Shown here in pieces: positions 7,949 through 17,478 of a stretch of DNA of 64,000 nt. Below the pieces are notes generated by a model that did not search any database, was not told where the DNA came from, and saw only the letters and a program-made list of their open reading frames with translations. Location: the NCBI GenBank assembly GCA_023229985.1, contig JALNYF010000003.1:1-64000 (forward strand), read 5' to 3'. The translations under genes were made by a program, and so were the position numbers. The DNA is from Bacteroidales bacterium. Its GTDB lineage: Bacteria > Bacteroidota > Bacteroidia > Bacteroidales > WCHB1-69. Each line of letters opens with the position of its first letter. The stretch's first letter is position 1.

Positions 7949-8794
7949 TTATATTTCATTATATATCTTATCGGCGAGGCGACTTGCCCCAATTCTAAAA
8001 TAACGATTCGTTAGCCATTTTTCACCCAAAACATTTTCCAATATCTTCAAGAAATAGATCGCAGTTTCGGCATCTGCAATTCCACCGGCAGGTTTCATGC
8101 CGATCATCACGCCCGTTGCTTCATAATGCGCTTTGATGGCATCTAACATGACCAAAAATGACTTCGGCGTAGCATTCTCATCAATTTTTCCGGTAGAAGT
8201 TTTAATAAAATCCGCTCCGGCAGCTATGGCGATCTGCGATGCTTTGTAAATATTGTCGGCTGTTTGCAACTCGCCGGTTTCCAATATCACTTTCAAATGC
8301 GCCTGCCCACACGCTGCTTTGATGGCTGCTATTTCGTTATATACCGTCTGATAATCCCCTTCTAAAAACTTGCCCCGCGAAATGACCATGTCAATCTCGT
8401 CTGCCCCTTGCGCTACTGTATAGGCTACTTCGGCGATCTTAATCTCTATCGGAGACTGTCCGGCAGGAAATGCTCCCGCTACACTTGCTACTTGAACTCC
8501 CGTGCCTTTTAATAAAGACTTGGCTTGCGCTACAAAAGGAGGATACACACAAACCGCTGCCGTGGTCGGAATATTCTTGGCTTCAGATTGATAACTCAAT
8601 GCCTTTTCGCATAATTTGGCAATCGTTGCCGTATTGTCCGAGCCCGACAAGGTCGTCAAATCGATCACATTCAAAATAAACCGATAAGCGGACGGATAAT
8701 CAAAATAATTGAGGTTAAGTAATTGATATTGAGCTAATCTCTCTTGTATTTCCGCATCTGTGTACGGATAACTTTTGGGTTCTGTGTATGCCAT
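7949..8794 (-). CDS. deoC: Deoxyribose-phosphate aldolase
   Basis: DeoC splits 2-deoxyribose-5-phosphate into glyceraldehyde-3-phosphate and acetaldehyde in deoxynucleoside breakdown. The chosen start at 8794 gives 281 residues (MAYTEPKSYPY); the earlier Met at 8839 would lie upstream of the -7 box. The family core is present: DEIDMVI with the catalytic aspartate, FIKTSTGK with the Schiff-base lysine, and GMKPAGGI with the second active lysine. It has its own promoter and stands alone between the HU and fumC genes. It is somewhat longer than the E. coli enzyme because of an N-terminal helix region, which is common in this phylum. Confidence 0.95.
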   Translation of the reverse strand: MAYTEPKSYPYTDAEIQERLAQYQLLNLNYFDYPSAYRFILNVIDLTTLSGSDNTATIAKLCEKALSYQSEAKNIPTTAAVCVYPPFVAQAKSLLKGTGVQVASVAGAFPAGQSPIEIKIAEVAYTVAQGADEIDMVISRGKFLEGDYQTVYNEIAAIKAACGQAHLKVILETGELQTADNIYKASQIAIAAGADFIKTSTGKIDENATPKSFLVMLDAIKAHYEATGVMIGMKPAGGIADAETAIYFLKILENVLGEKWLTNRYFRIGASRLADKIYNEI

Positions 8795-8828
8795 AATTTT
8801 AATAAATTTTAGTGTATCTTTGAAGCCG

Positions 8829-8836
8829 CAAAAATA
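8829..8836 (-). promoter_or_regulatory. Promoter -7 box for deoC
   Basis: The minus strand reads TATTTTTG then CGGC, 35 bases before the chosen deoC start. Its position supports the start at 8794 rather than the one at 8839. Confidence 0.6.
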
Positions 8837-8869
8837 CACATTTTTAATGAGATAACATTCTATTTGTGA

Positions 8870-10258
8870 CTATTTTTTGCACATCTTTTCCGCTACAACA
8901 TATTGGTCAAAATCCGCTTCGGAAACAAATTGCAATTTCAAGGCTGCTTCTTTCAATGTCAGACCGTGCTCAAACGCATACTGCGCAATTTCCGCCGACT
9001 TGGCATAGCCAATGAGCGGATTGAGTGCCGTTACCAACATCAACGAATTCTCTAAATGTTCTGCAATCCGCTCTTGATTGGGCTGAACTCCCACCATACA
9101 ATGTTGTCGAAACGAACAAACCGCGTCTGCCATTAACTCCGCTGAATTCATCAAATTACTGCCAATCAACGGCATAAACACATTCAACTGAAGATGTCCC
9201 TGAAATGCGCCGCTGGTGATGGCAACATCATTCCCAATAATCTGACAACAAACCATGGAAAGAGCTTCGCACTGAGTCGGATTCACCTTCCCCGGCATAA
9301 TCGACGACCCTGGTTCATTCGCAGGCAACACCAACTCGCCAATTCCACACCGCGGTCCCGACCCCAACAACCGCATGTCGTTCGCGATTTTCATCAAGGA
9401 GACAGCCGTCTTTTTCAATGCACCGGACACCTCCACCAACGAATCATGACTCGCCATCGCCTCAAATTTATTCTCACACAACGTAAACCGCTCTCCCGTA
9501 AACTGATTAATGTATGCCACGGCTTTTTCATCATAGCCGTCCGGAGTATTAAGACCGGTCCCGACTGCCGTCCCTCCAATAGGCAATTCCATGGCATGTT
9601 CCATCGCAAAATGCAATAAATCAATACTATGCTGCATTTGCGAAACATAAGCCGAAAATTCCTGCCCCAAGGTAAGCGGCGTAGCATCCATCAAATGAGT
9701 ACGTCCAATTTTGACAATATCCCTAAATATTTGTGATTTTTCTTCAAAAATATCGCGCAATGCTTCCAATGCCGGCAAGGTCTTGTCTATCAAGGTTTTC
9801 GCCACCGCAATCCGCATCGCTGTAGGAAATATATCGTTGGTAGATTGAGATTTATTCACATCATCATTCGGGTGTATAAAACGTGTTATCTCTGCTATTT
9901 CGCCATTCTTAATCATCTCAGCACGATTGGATATAACCTCATTGACATTCATGTTGGTTTGCGTGCCTGAACCGGTTTGCCAGATCCGTAATGGAAACTC
10001 GGAATCCCATTTCCCGGCTATTATTTCATCGCAACAAGTCGCTATCAAGTCCCGCTTTTCCGGCGATAACGCCCCACAATCGCAATTACTGTAGGCTGCT
10101 GCTTTCTTGGCAAGTGCCAACGCATAAATGATTCCAAGCGGCATCCGCTCTTCGCCGATTTTAAAATTTTGCACGGCGCGTTCCGTCTGTGCGCCCCACA
10201 TTCTGTTGGCCGGTATCTGGACTTCTCCAAAGCTGTCTTTTTCTATTCTGTTACTCAT
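8870..10258 (-). CDS. fumC: Fumarate hydratase class II
   Basis: A 462-residue, full-length class II fumarase interconverting fumarate and L-malate in the citric acid cycle. The fumarase/aspartase signature GSSIMPGKVNP lies near residues 316-326, its second serine being the catalytic one. GSGTQTNMNVNEV and IGRTHLMDATPLTLGQE are further family blocks. The start MSNRIEKDSFGEVQIP is typical of the class. It has its own -7 box at 10288-10295 and seems monocistronic. Confidence 0.97.
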   Translation of the reverse strand: MSNRIEKDSFGEVQIPANRMWGAQTERAVQNFKIGEERMPLGIIYALALAKKAAAYSNCDCGALSPEKRDLIATCCDEIIAGKWDSEFPLRIWQTGSGTQTNMNVNEVISNRAEMIKNGEIAEITRFIHPNDDVNKSQSTNDIFPTAMRIAVAKTLIDKTLPALEALRDIFEEKSQIFRDIVKIGRTHLMDATPLTLGQEFSAYVSQMQHSIDLLHFAMEHAMELPIGGTAVGTGLNTPDGYDEKAVAYINQFTGERFTLCENKFEAMASHDSLVEVSGALKKTAVSLMKIANDMRLLGSGPRCGIGELVLPANEPGSSIMPGKVNPTQCEALSMVCCQIIGNDVAITSGAFQGHLQLNVFMPLIGSNLMNSAELMADAVCSFRQHCMVGVQPNQERIAEHLENSLMLVTALNPLIGYAKSAEIAQYAFEHGLTLKEAALKLQFVSEADFDQYVVAEKMCKK

Positions 10259-10287
10259 TTCCGTCTCTTTATTTTGTAAATGAATCG

Positions 10288-10295
10288 CAAAAGTA
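10288..10295 (-). promoter_or_regulatory. Promoter -7 box for fumC
   Basis: The minus strand reads TACTTTTG, a TAnnTTTG match, 30 bases before the fumC start codon. Confidence 0.55.
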
Positions 10296-10334
10296 CAACA
10301 ATTTTTTCATCGGAACACGATTTGTTTTCTTTTT

Positions 10335-10510
10335 TTGGGCGAGCCGGCTTTCCCACCCACCAGCCACCCACGCCGTCGGGCTGTCCGCTCCTACTCCACG
10401 CGGCTTCTTCCCCGTCGCAAAACAGCACCTAAATAATGCCATAAGTGACTCCTCTTTCAACTCGTGCCGCGTGGGGTATCCGCTCCCATCCCTCTCGCAA
10501 TCGGAATGTC
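10335..10510. repeat. GC-rich structured intergenic element
   Basis: This stretch between the fucosidase stop and the fumC promoter is much richer in G and C than its surroundings. CCACGCGGC (10396-10404) is the exact inverted complement of GCCGCGTGG (10466-10474). Outside the left arm and outside the right arm lie near-identical direct copies, TGTCCGCTCCTA (10382-10393) and TATCCGCTCCCA (10477-10488). The layout suggests a dispersed intergenic repeat or a structured RNA. No convincing protein is encoded. Only one copy is in this window. Confidence 0.5.
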
Positions 10511-10530
10511 AATTCATTTCCAACTCATCG

Positions 10531-12252
10531 CTATTCGCCCACCACTAGAACACGCTTTATCCAAAGTCCCAGCGGCTCAAGCGCATCACACGGCGAAGCC
10601 GATTGAAGTTGAAAAGCAGTCTTCCCTTCTTTCAATTCAAAAGTCCCGACAAAAGCGGTTTGCAAAACATCGTCAACCCCCGGCAATATGGCTTTAACTG
10701 TTTGATTGCCAAATGAAAATAGATAATTCTTAGAAATAAACATGGGATAATACTCAATCCAGACCTTGTATTTTCCGGCTGTTTGAATCGATAAATTCCA
10801 CTCTTTCCAAGAATCATTTTGTAAAGAAACATATCCCATACCATCAAAAGCCGCATGTGTCAGCCCATTATCGGGAGTTAAGACAAAGTTGTTCTTTTCA
10901 GGTAAAAGATAATAGGATTGAATGATAGGATTTTCCGCAAATTCCAGAACCAATACGTGCCAACCCTCCCCAACCGGTGCCACAAATCTCAAGGCACAAC
11001 CTTGGTCTATCGGGGTCACAGTTACCTTATTCTTAGCATAAAGGAAATATGCTTTTTCAACCTTAGTGATTAAATTTCGACATTCTATCACTGTATCTGA
11101 CTGTCGTACAAAGAAATAAATTTTATTGTCTTTTTGTGTACAATAGGCATTTTTTAAATGAGGGAATGGACAGGCTGTCGTGGCATAAATACTCTCCTGA
11201 TTTTGTGCTATCCACTGACCCATTTCTTGCAGGACATCCTTTTCAAAATCAATTACTTTCCCATCTCCATCCGGACCAATATTCAATAGAAAAACACCCC
11301 CGTGACTGACTGTATTAATCAGTCGTTCTATTTGCAAAAGGGCTTTAAGGTGAGAATCTCCGCGGTTTTCCCACGAACGATAACCCCACGTGCCATACAT
11401 TGAAGCCGGATTATCCCAAGGAATATCGCTAAAACCGACCATTTGACTATTGTCGGTGAGTGTATAATAATCACCCTGATTATTCATTAATCTGCCATTA
11501 ATCAAGCAATTAGGTTGATAACGAAGCACAGTTTGTCGAAACCTGCTACTTTGTTCGGGAGTAGCCAATCCCATATCGAACCATAAAGTCACTAAATCTC
11601 CATATTGCGTAAGCAATTCTTGAAGTTGTGCATCAATATAGTTTTCCAATTCGGGGGTAATCTGCTCCAACGGACTATACAATTGATTGATGTGTTGGGT
11701 ACAATTTGTCAATGTGTCAACCGGATTTCGTGGAATCCCGCCGGCATAATACCAATCGGGAAGGGAGTAATAGAGTCCCAACTGCAAATTGTATTTTTTG
11801 CAAGCGGCGGCAAGTTCCTGAATTGGGTCACGGGCAAAAGGAGTAGCCTCCACCACATTGTACGGAGTGGTTCTCGTTCTGAACATACAAAAACCGTCGT
11901 GATGTTTCGCCGTAAAGACAATATATTTCATACCGGCATCTTTGGCGAGGCGGACAATTTCATCGGCATTCCAATCGGGTGCTTCGAATTGAGCAGCAAT
12001 TGTGGCATACTCGGCGGTATCAATTCGCGCATGATTCATGATTTGCTCGGCATAATAAGGAATATTTTGTCCCTTCCACACTCCGCCCGGCACCGAATAA
12101 AGCCCCCAATGGATAAACATTCCAAACTTACAATCTTGCCATTTCCGCAAAACCACTTGACGTTCAGAATTGACAGATTGTGGAAATAATGAAAAATGGC
12201 AGAAATTGAGAAACAATAAGCTCAATAGCAACCCAACAATGTATTTTCTCAT
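10531..12252 (-). CDS. Alpha-L-fucosidase, glycoside hydrolase family 29
   Basis: A 573-residue exported GH29 enzyme that removes terminal L-fucose from glycans. The start at 12252 gives a clean signal peptide (MRKYIVGLLLSLLFL); an earlier Met at 12294 lies upstream of the -7 box. Family motifs are FGMFIHWGLYSVPGG at about 43-57, FTAKHHDGF at 113-121, and LWFDMG at 223-228, whose aspartate 226 fits the catalytic nucleophile. The last 130 or so residues after the barrel look like a beta-sandwich domain. It implies use of host or plant fucosylated glycans. No SusCD pair or other glycosidase is next to it. Confidence 0.9.
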   Translation of the reverse strand: MRKYIVGLLLSLLFLNFCHFSLFPQSVNSERQVVLRKWQDCKFGMFIHWGLYSVPGGVWKGQNIPYYAEQIMNHARIDTAEYATIAAQFEAPDWNADEIVRLAKDAGMKYIVFTAKHHDGFCMFRTRTTPYNVVEATPFARDPIQELAAACKKYNLQLGLYYSLPDWYYAGGIPRNPVDTLTNCTQHINQLYSPLEQITPELENYIDAQLQELLTQYGDLVTLWFDMGLATPEQSSRFRQTVLRYQPNCLINGRLMNNQGDYYTLTDNSQMVGFSDIPWDNPASMYGTWGYRSWENRGDSHLKALLQIERLINTVSHGGVFLLNIGPDGDGKVIDFEKDVLQEMGQWIAQNQESIYATTACPFPHLKNAYCTQKDNKIYFFVRQSDTVIECRNLITKVEKAYFLYAKNKVTVTPIDQGCALRFVAPVGEGWHVLVLEFAENPIIQSYYLLPEKNNFVLTPDNGLTHAAFDGMGYVSLQNDSWKEWNLSIQTAGKYKVWIEYYPMFISKNYLFSFGNQTVKAILPGVDDVLQTAFVGTFELKEGKTAFQLQSASPCDALEPLGLWIKRVLVVGE

Positions 12253-12272
12253 AAGTATAATATTTAAGACGA

Positions 12273-12280
12273 CAAAGATA
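12273..12280 (-). promoter_or_regulatory. Promoter -7 box for the fucosidase gene
   Basis: The minus strand reads TATCTTTG, a TAnnTTTG match in the 59-base gap after the BadF-like gene and 20 bases before the chosen fucosidase start. It suggests separate expression of the fucosidase. Confidence 0.55.
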
Positions 12281-12311
12281 GAAAAACTTTTCAAAGAAAA
12301 GAAAAAATATG

Positions 12312-14093
12312 CTATCTGAGCGATTTGGAATCTTCAACTTTCCGTTTGGCAAACAAAGCAGCACCGTAGGCACCCATCAACTCGGGCATATCGGAAACGT
12401 GGACTTTACACTGTGTCAAAAGTTCGAGACAGCGCACGATAGAAAAATTCTTAAATGTCCCACCTTGCACAACAATACAGGGACCCAACTCAGCGAAAGT
12501 CTTCACTTTCAATACTTTAAACAGACAATTTTTAATAACGGAATAGGACAATCCGGCGGCGATATCTTCAATCTTGGCACCTTCGCGGAGGATTTGTTTT
12601 ACTTTCGAGTTCATAAAAACGGTGCAGCGCGTCCCCAAGTCAGCCGGTTGTTGCGAACGGCAAGCCATCGAAGCAAAATCCTCGACCTTCATACCGAGCA
12701 TACCGGCAAAACCTTCAATGAAAGAACCGCAGCCGGAAGAGCAAGCTTCGTTAATTTCTAATCTGCGAATAGCACCATTTTCCACAAAAATGGCTTTCAT
12801 ATCTTGTCCGCCAATGTCCAAAATAAAGCTAACATCGGGCGAGATAGCATGAGCAGCCACATAATGAGCCATCGTTTCAACTATCCCAAAATGAAGATTA
12901 TAGGCTGTTTTGATTAAATTCTCTCCATAGCCGGTCACGGCACTCCCGATAAAGGAGATATTTTTTTTCAATTTTGACAGTTCCTGCTTCAAACAGTCCA
13001 TACCGGTATGAAAAACTTTTAGTGCATCGCCCTGATTCTTGGCATAATAGTCAAATACCACCTCTTCATTATGATTAATAACGACAATTTTAGTAGTCGT
13101 TGAGCCGGAATCAATGCCCAAGAAACATTGTTCCTGCTGATTTTCGGCAAGGGAAAGTCTGGGAATATGGACGTTCACTTTATCATTTTTCCACCGAACA
13201 AACTCATCATCTGATTTAAAAAGAGGAAGCAGCGAGGATTGCGGGGTAAATTCTGTCATTCTGGTTTGCAGTTCATCCACTTTCTGAATCAGCTCTTGAA
13301 GCGAATGAGTGCTTTGATGCTCATCAATGGAGAGGGCTGTCCCGTGTGCGGGAACTAATTCGGGGTGAGCTGTACTAATCACATCGCTCTCGTCGATTTG
13401 CAAAAGATGTAAGTATGATTTTTTCAGTTCGGGGAGATATGCAAACGGAGCCCCACAGAAAAAGAGCTTCGGTTTCACATCGTACCCGCGCGACAAAGAG
13501 CTGATGGTTTGCAGAGCAACGGCGTGAAAAATAGACGCAACGATGTCGGTCTTGTCCACATTGCGGCTCACCAGATTTTGAATATCGGTTTTTGAAAAAA
13601 CGCCACACCTCGAAGCAATGGAATAGATAGTTTCGGCTCGGCGGGCAAAATCATTCAATTCTTCCATGGGAATTGCAAGCAAAGTCGCCATTTGGTCAAT
13701 AAAAGCTCCTGTTCCGCCGGCACAACTCCCATTCATACGAATATCGGGCTGTTGATTGGGGTTAAAAAATATCATTTTGGCATCTTCCCCGCCAATATCA
13801 ATAAAGGTTGAAACTCCCGGTACACAAGTCTGAACAAAACGAATGGAAGAAATAACTTCCTGATTAAAAGGAAGATTCAATTTTTCGGAAATGCCCATTC
13901 CAATTGAACCGGTGAACATAACCTGAAGAGACAGATCCCCGATTTGCTGTTTCATGTCAAGTAAAACATCTTTCAGAACGGGTAAAATCGCAGCTTGATG
14001 ACGCTCATATTTTTGAAAAACGACGTTATCTTTTTCATCAATTAAAACGCACTTTATGCTGGTTGAACCAATATCTATTCCTAATCGCATCAT
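12312..14093 (-). CDS. Double-domain BadF/HgdC-type ATPase
   Basis: A 593-residue protein made of two tandem ASKHA ATPase halves of the BadF/BadG/BcrA/BcrD family, the activators of 2-hydroxyacyl-CoA dehydratases and benzoyl-CoA reductases. Each half has its own phosphate loop (GIDIGSTS, then [10 protein letters not shown]) and its own iron-sulfur cysteines: CAGGTG 124 and SRCGVF 163 in the first, CSSGCG 451 and TRCTVF 490 in the second. Relatives in this phylum are often about 1400 residues, with dehydratase-like (DUF2229/HgdB) parts fused behind. Those are absent here and no dehydratase subunit is adjacent, so the electron acceptor is unknown. Start is ATG at 14091-14093 or the next ATG. 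Confidence 0.85.
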   Translation of the reverse strand: MMRLGIDIGSTSIKCVLIDEKDNVVFQKYERHQAAILPVLKDVLLDMKQQIGDLSLQVMFTGSIGMGISEKLNLPFNQEVISSIRFVQTCVPGVSTFIDIGGEDAKMIFFNPNQQPDIRMNGSCAGGTGAFIDQMATLLAIPMEELNDFARRAETIYSIASRCGVFSKTDIQNLVSRNVDKTDIVASIFHAVALQTISSLSRGYDVKPKLFFCGAPFAYLPELKKSYLHLLQIDESDVISTAHPELVPAHGTALSIDEHQSTHSLQELIQKVDELQTRMTEFTPQSSLLPLFKSDDEFVRWKNDKVNVHIPRLSLAENQQEQCFLGIDSGSTTTKIVVINHNEEVVFDYYAKNQGDALKVFHTGMDCLKQELSKLKKNISFIGSAVTGYGENLIKTAYNLHFGIVETMAHYVAAHAISPDVSFILDIGGQDMKAIFVENGAIRRLEINEACSSGCGSFIEGFAGMLGMKVEDFASMACRSQQPADLGTRCTVFMNSKVKQILREGAKIEDIAAGLSYSVIKNCLFKVLKVKTFAELGPCIVVQGGTFKNFSIVRCLELLTQCKVHVSDMPELMGAYGAALFAKRKVEDSKSLR

Positions 14094-14150
14094 TCTATAT
14101 CCATTTAACAACAAGCGTTCGTTTTCTTACATATTTGAGAAATTTGGCGG

Positions 14151-14158
14151 CAAAATTA
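14151..14158 (-). promoter_or_regulatory. Promoter -7 box for the BadF-like gene
   Basis: The minus strand reads TAATTTTG, a TAnnTTTG match, 58 bases before the BadF-like gene. Confidence 0.5.
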
Positions 14159-14220
14159 CACTATTTTATTCAAAAAACGGCCATCTGCAAATAAATTTTA
14201 TACATATAAAATAATTTTAG

Positions 14221-14228
14221 TATTTTTG
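14221..14228 (+). promoter_or_regulatory. Promoter -7 box for the TPR operon
   Basis: TATTTTTG followed by CAAC, 36 bases before the first TPR gene. It would drive the TPR-TPR-DedA-aroE run. Confidence 0.6.
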
Positions 14229-14263
14229 CAACTTCAAAAAATGAGTCTTTTAAAAGTAAAATA

Positions 14264-15448
14264 ATGAAAAGAAACATCCTTATAAGTCTGATATTGTTCT
14301 CATGTTGCGGACTTATGGCTCAGAAATATTCTCCAATGAGAGCTTATAATCTTTACTTTGAGCAAAATTATACAGCCGCTAAAGAGTGTATTGATTGGTG
14401 CATTCAAGATGAAAAATACAATACGAAAGCCAATACATGGTTGTATAAAGCCAATATCTATTATCGTTTGGCAAGTGAGGAGTATTCCAAAAAGCAACAA
14501 GACACGACCTTTCACATCACCGTGCCCACTGCACCGCAAGAATCATTTGCTGCCTTTCAAAAAGCAGTTGAGTTGAATAAGGATATCGAAGCCTCCGATA
14601 TGCTTTCCCCACAGGAAGCCCTTCCCCGTCTCTACCCCCTCCTTTTTCTCGAAGGCGTAAACAGCATTATTGCCCAAAATTGGGCTAACGCAAAGTCTAT
14701 TTTGGAAAAAGCAATTACCAGCTATGAAATTCAACAACCCGAATATCCGTTAGATGGCGAGTTATACTACTATTACGCTTACACTTTGGAGATGCTCAAT
14801 TTGCCCGAGCAAGCTCAAGTCAATTATCAAAAAGCAATCAATGATAATTCTAACAATATCAATGTTTATTTAAGATTGATAGAGAGTTATAAAAAAGCGG
14901 GCGACAAAAAAGCCGTCACGGATTTAATACAAAAAGGCAAACAAAAGAATCCGAATAATCCCAATATTTTGGTAGCAGAGGCAGATTATTATTTTTGGAA
15001 TAATGAAAAAGAAAAAGGAAGAACACTCCTAAAACAACTGCCGCCCTCTGTTTATGGCTCAATTGATGCAATTGTAAACATCGCTAATTTGTATATTTCT
15101 GACAGTAATTTTATTGAAGCAGAATCATTGTTAAAACGTGCCTATCAAAGCATGCCCGACAATCACATTATTGCCCATAACTTAGGCGTTTGCTGCGATT
15201 ATATCGGAAACGTCAAATACTTGGAAGCCAATAAATTAGACCTTCAAGGTAAAAAAGATGAAGCAAACCAGATCAAGAAACAGGCTGATGATTATCTCCA
15301 ACAAGCCGCCATCTATTTTGAAAAAGTCGTTGCTCACGATTCAACAGATATTATGATATTGCGTAAACTAAAAGAGATCTATTCGCGTTTAATGTTAGAT
15401 GATAAAATTCAACAAACAGAGAGTCGGATTCAAAAATTGGAAAAATAA
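14264..15448 (+). CDS. Exported TPR-repeat protein
   Basis: A 394-residue protein with a signal peptide ending near LMAQ (residue 20), so the mature part should be periplasmic. The rest is helical and reads as repeated TPR-like units, for example AQVNYQKAINDNSNNINVYL and AESLLKRAYQSMPDNH. It is similar in length, layout and several segments to the next gene (ALEINKD/AVELNKD near residue 105, LYYDLANV/LYYYYAYT), so the two arose by duplication. The partner it binds cannot be told. It is first in a plus-strand operon with a second TPR protein, DedA and aroE. Confidence 0.8.
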   Translation: MKRNILISLILFSCCGLMAQKYSPMRAYNLYFEQNYTAAKECIDWCIQDEKYNTKANTWLYKANIYYRLASEEYSKKQQDTTFHITVPTAPQESFAAFQKAVELNKDIEASDMLSPQEALPRLYPLLFLEGVNSIIAQNWANAKSILEKAITSYEIQQPEYPLDGELYYYYAYTLEMLNLPEQAQVNYQKAINDNSNNINVYLRLIESYKKAGDKKAVTDLIQKGKQKNPNNPNILVAEADYYFWNNEKEKGRTLLKQLPPSVYGSIDAIVNIANLYISDSNFIEAESLLKRAYQSMPDNHIIAHNLGVCCDYIGNVKYLEANKLDLQGKKDEANQIKKQADDYLQQAAIYFEKVVAHDSTDIMILRKLKEIYSRLMLDDKIQQTESRIQKLEK

Positions 15449-15477
15449 TATAACTCACATTAAAATATAAAAAATTT

Positions 15478-16665
15478 ATGAAAAAATTGTTTTTATTAGC
15501 TCTTATCGGAGTGTTGGTAAGCAGCAGTTATGCTCAAAGTTGTTTGGGAGATGTTTGGCAATCTCTTCAAAATCATAAAATTATGGAAGCCAAGAAAAAA
15601 ATTGACGAATGCATGGTCGGCAATGAACAGAGTGCAAAAGCTTGGTTATACAAAGGAAATGTCTATTTAAGTGTCTTCAATCAAGATGAAGAAAGATTGA
15701 AGAAAAACCCTGAATATGTATCCAAAAACCCGGATGCCATTTGGGTAGCCTACGAAAGTTTTTACAAAGCATTGGAAATCAACAAGGATATTGCAGGGGA
15801 AGATGGTTTAATCAGTGCCAAAGAAGGGCAGTTGCTTTGCGGAAAGCCTTTTTATGAAAGAGGAATTGCCGCCAAAGATGCCAAAGATTATCCAAATGCA
15901 GAGAAACTTCTGAGAGCCGCCATTAGATGTTTCAACTTGGACGACGGTTATAAAAAATATTTAGGCTATTTGTACTATGATTTAGCCAACGTTACATTAG
16001 AATTAAAAGGAGAAGAAGCCTATAAAGAAATTTTGGAAGAAGCCTACAAAGCCAATACCGACAGAGTTCAGATTTATCATCTTCTCTATCAAATTTATTC
16101 AAATGAAAAGGATTCTGTAAAATGCGGGGCACTTATCAAAAAAGCAAAAAAGAATGTCGCAGAAAAAGATCAAACCAGCATTTTTGTTTTAGAGCTGAGT
16201 TATTGGGCTAACATTGGCGATACTACCAACCTATATAAAACTGTAGCTGAAATTGGAACAAAATTTGATTCGATTCCTGCCATCATTACCGATGCAGCAA
16301 CATATTTGATTGATGCAAAGCAATTTGAAAAAGCAACTGAACTTACTCAAAAAGGACTGGAAAAAAATCCCAATGATTTCTCACTCAACAGTATCATGGC
16401 ATATTGTTACTATAAAGAAACCAACGAGTTTATCAAATTAGGAAACGCAGCTGTTATGGCCCAAGACTTTGAATTGGCAAATCACTATAAAACTTTGAAA
16501 GATAGCTGCCTTATGAAAGCTCACGACTGGGCAGAAAAAGCCTATCAGATTCAGCCCAGAGATTTTTCTAACGCCTCGATGTTAAAGCAATTAAAATTGC
16601 AATTGATGAAAGAAGTTCCGGCAGAATTAAATGCCATTATTGAAGAAACAAAACCCAAACAATAG
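15478..16665 (+). CDS. Exported TPR-repeat protein, paralogue of the preceding gene
   Basis: A 395-residue protein with a signal peptide (MKKLFLLALIGVLVSSSYAQ) and a helical TPR-rich body. It shares its architecture with the gene 29 bases upstream: an N-terminal load of short helices, a motif ending ALEINKDI at about 100, and a C-terminal block QPRDFSNASMLKQL matching the same place in the paralogue. It probably works in the periplasm as a scaffold, perhaps with the upstream copy. No catalytic motif is visible. It is followed six bases later by the DedA gene. Confidence 0.8.
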   Translation: MKKLFLLALIGVLVSSSYAQSCLGDVWQSLQNHKIMEAKKKIDECMVGNEQSAKAWLYKGNVYLSVFNQDEERLKKNPEYVSKNPDAIWVAYESFYKALEINKDIAGEDGLISAKEGQLLCGKPFYERGIAAKDAKDYPNAEKLLRAAIRCFNLDDGYKKYLGYLYYDLANVTLELKGEEAYKEILEEAYKANTDRVQIYHLLYQIYSNEKDSVKCGALIKKAKKNVAEKDQTSIFVLELSYWANIGDTTNLYKTVAEIGTKFDSIPAIITDAATYLIDAKQFEKATELTQKGLEKNPNDFSLNSIMAYCYYKETNEFIKLGNAAVMAQDFELANHYKTLKDSCLMKAHDWAEKAYQIQPRDFSNASMLKQLKLQLMKEVPAELNAIIEETKPKQ

Positions 16666-16671
16666 TTTTCT

Positions 16672-17478
16672 ATGAAGAGAATTCTCGTTCTGCTCCTTAT
16701 TGCGTTTGCTTTCAATCAATTAAATTTATCGGCAACCAATACGGTTTCTACAGACACTTCCACCAATACAATATCCAATGATACAATTAAACCGGCTCAG
16801 GAAGCCGGTTTAATTGTTAGGATCGGAAATTGGTACACCGAAAATCTGAATTATTACAGTGTCACAGCATTGATGACGATTGAAAGTTCTTTCATTCCGT
16901 TCCCGTCGGAAATCGTTGTTCCACCCGCCACTTATGCCGCCTGCACTCCCGGTTCCTCTCTGTATGTTACCGAATCTGAAATCCTGAATGTGATTATAGT
17001 TATACTTTTTGCCACCTTAGGTGCTCTCATTGGTGCAATTATCAACTACATCCTCGCCTATTATTTGGGACGTCCCATCATCTATTGGTTCGCGGACAGT
17101 AAATTAGGTCGCTTTTTTTTATTAAGTAGTGATAAAATAAAAAATGCGGAATCTTATTTCGTAAAGCATGGAAAATCCTCTACACTTATTGGAAGATTAG
17201 TGCCCGGAATCCGACAACTCATTTCCATTCCTGCCGGCTTAGCCAAAATGCCCTTTGCCCCATTTATCCTCTTTACCACCATCGGTGCCACGCTTTGGAA
17301 TACTATTCTCGCCGTACTCGGCTACATTGCTCACGGCAGAAAAGATTTGATTGACCAATACAGCAATGAACTTTCTTGGGGACTCTTAGGTCTCGGCATC
17401 GTTTTCGTTCTATACTTAATTTATAAAGGTTATAAAAGCCGTAAGAAAAAAAATCTTCAACCGGAAACAAACGAATGA
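16672..17478 (+). CDS. DedA family membrane protein
   Basis: A 268-residue inner-membrane protein of the DedA (SNARE-associated/VTT) family. Members act in membrane homeostasis and some are flippases for undecaprenyl phosphate or phosphatidylethanolamine. Family features are the re-entrant FIPFPSEIVVPPA, GALIGAIINYILAYYLGR, and GRLVPGIRQLISIPAG with the key arginine and glycine residues. An N-terminal hydrophobic segment and a Ser/Thr-rich linker of about 30 residues precede the core. The C-terminal tail is basic. It overlaps the aroE start by four bases. Confidence 0.9.
   Translation: MKRILVLLLIAFAFNQLNLSATNTVSTDTSTNTISNDTIKPAQEAGLIVRIGNWYTENLNYYSVTALMTIESSFIPFPSEIVVPPATYAACTPGSSLYVTESEILNVIIVILFATLGALIGAIINYILAYYLGRPIIYWFADSKLGRFFLLSSDKIKNAESYFVKHGKSSTLIGRLVPGIRQLISIPAGLAKMPFAPFILFTTIGATLWNTILAVLGYIAHGRKDLIDQYSNELSWGLLGLGIVFVLYLIYKGYKSRKKKNLQPETNE

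Noticed and set aside
10269..10460. Open frame of 63 codons on the minus strand in the GC-rich element
   Set aside because: It starts inside the structured element and runs over the fumC promoter box; composition is driven by the repeat and no family is recognisable.
11605..12189. 194-codon frame antisense to the fucosidase gene
   Set aside because: The sense frame has clear GH29 motifs, and the antisense product resembles nothing and lacks a promoter.
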